64,000 nt of DNA from Selaginella tamariscina (lineage: Eukaryota; Streptophyta; Lycopodiopsida; Selaginellales; Selaginellaceae). The notes beneath the pieces were generated by a model that searched no databases, was not told the origin of the DNA, and worked only from the letters and a program-made list of their open reading frames with translations. Positions within the stretch are counted from its first letter, which is position 1; each line of letters begins with the position of its first letter. Below are positions 62,782-64,000 of the stretch, in pieces. A program made the translations under genes and the position numbers. The stretch covers positions 51,091-115,090 of the forward strand of contig PUQB01000679.1 of the NCBI GenBank assembly GCA_003024785.1, given 5' to 3'.

Positions 62782-64000
62782 CAAATAATTTTTTGCACAA
62801 TGATGCATAATGTGTTTAAATTACCTAGTAGAGTTCATAGTGGTGTATATTAATAACATTCTGGTTTTTAGTTCAATAATTGAGGAGCATGTGAAACAGT
62901 TACAAATAATGTATCAAAGGTTAAAGGAAAAACATTTATATGCTAAGGAACACAAATGCACGTTTGGTCAAATTAAAATGAACTTCTTGGGACATATAAT
63001 TTCAAGTGGACAAATTGTAATTGATTTGAAAAAGGTAGAATCTACTATTGAATGATCGACACTAAAAGATGTGCATGAAGTCCAATCATTTCTTGGATTG
63101 ACAGATTAATATTAAAGGTTCATAAAGAATTATTAAGAAATTGCAACACCATTTACAGATTTCACAAAAAATGTTCCATGGCACTAGACTCTTGAGTGTC
63201 AATAGGCACTTGTCAAACTTAAAAAAAACCATCTCCTCTTAGATTGTGTTACGGTTGCCAAACTTTGATGAGTTGTTTGAGGTGGAATGGGAGGCATTTA
63301 ATTTTATAATTGGTGCCCTTCTATTACAGAACCTCCCTAGACTATAATTGTCTATAATAGGCCACCTCACCTATCATTGAACAGACACCTAGAAATGTTA
63401 TTCCGAATCTCTTTGCTATCAAAAGGCTACATTCGATATGGCAAAGTTATCAAAGGAAACATGGTTCACATAAGTTATTTAGGGCAAATTGGTAAAGAAG
63501 CAATTACTTATTTAGACCCTTATTCCAACTATATTTATCCCATATCTAAGGTGTGTGACACCTTTTACTCGAATAATTAGATGCAACTTAGACTCGGTGA
63601 CCTACTCATGAAAAAGAGATGTATGTTATCGTTGCTTTTTAGAAGTATTGATAACATTATTTTCCAAGTCATAGTATTGTAGTTTGGATAAATAGTGTAA
63701 TTTTAAAATACTTTAAAACATGGCTAAAGTTATAACTAAAATATACTTATTAACAACAAAATTTAGCCCAATTCGATCTTGAAATCGTAGGAAAAGACAA
63801 TGTGATAGTAGACGCTCTTAGTATGAAAGCTCGTCTTCGAATCATGCCAGGCCCTGATAACATAGAGAAAGCATATTCATTTAGCCCAAAGAGGTGGTGA
63901 TATCCCAATAGAGATGGAATAAGTAAATGCACTCAAGTGAGAGCATTTGGTGGTGTGAGATGGAGTTTTTTACCATTAAGAAAAAGAGGCTCTATGGTTC

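Larger units (their letters stand above)
60600..64000 (+). mobile_element. Ty3/gypsy retrotransposon fossil, running off the window
   Basis: The + strand encodes recognisable Ty3/gypsy pol text: reverse-transcriptase segments at 60,640-60,965 and 62,810-63,055 (VYINNILVFSSIIEEHV, FLGHIISSGQ), then an RNase H region to about 63,850 (FDLEIVGKDNVIVDALS). It is interrupted by a 1.8-kb solo LTR of family A. It is broken in many places and old; its right end lies outside the window and its left end is not seen. Confidence 0.75.

Overview
The window is nuclear DNA of a land plant. It carries a chloroplast GAPDH subunit A gene, a Rubisco-assembly PCD-like protein, two GH17-X8 cell-wall glucanases, a plant-type EFR3, a mitochondrial MscS-like channel, a plant carboxylesterase, two small J-proteins that look plastid-targeted, and a pentatricopeptide fragment. 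Many introns are only 46-95 bp, which is unusual for seed plants and would fit a lycophyte such as Selaginella; that placement is inference. Exons are moderately GC-rich. The space between genes is very AT-rich and full of decayed repeats.

Layout. 1-1.4 kb: a repeat also present at 10.3 kb, then a PPR remnant. 1.4-9.3 kb: a complete-looking 7.9-kb Mutator-like (MULE) DNA transposon with a 9-bp target duplication. It holds two divergent genes: a transposase with a zinc finger, a MULE core and SWIM, and a second gene joining a nuclear-targeting N-terminus, a ParB-like domain and a bacterial-type beta-class DNA methyltransferase. Between them lies an array of palindromes whose half-site recurs near both element ends. 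This is the most unusual system in the window. 10-16 kb: small gene remnants, an MSL1-like channel, and a GAPA gene cut off by gag-like retroelement sequence. 16-20 kb: a hAT-type foldback MITE and a 1.75-kb solo LTR. 20.8-38.6 kb: a DnaJ gene, a carboxylesterase, a copia fossil, a 115-residue gene made of three short exons, a second DnaJ gene, and a convergent pair of glucanases. 39-50 kb: a long EFR3-like gene converging on a RAF2-like gene whose intron contains a minisatellite. 50-64 kb: repeats, comprising solo LTRs in both orientations, SINE-like units, a copia LTR end, and a Ty3/gypsy fossil interrupted by a solo LTR.

A recurring oddity is that conserved host exons are broken by single-base gains or losses, often in homopolymers. 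Uncorrected long-read error explains this pattern more simply than parallel pseudogene formation, so 'broken' host genes here should be read with that in mind.

The host genes do not form a pathway. They are independent housekeeping, wall, plastid and membrane genes separated by repeat clusters. Within the MULE the parts plausibly act together: transposase on the ends, and the second protein on the internal palindromes and their subterminal half-sites.
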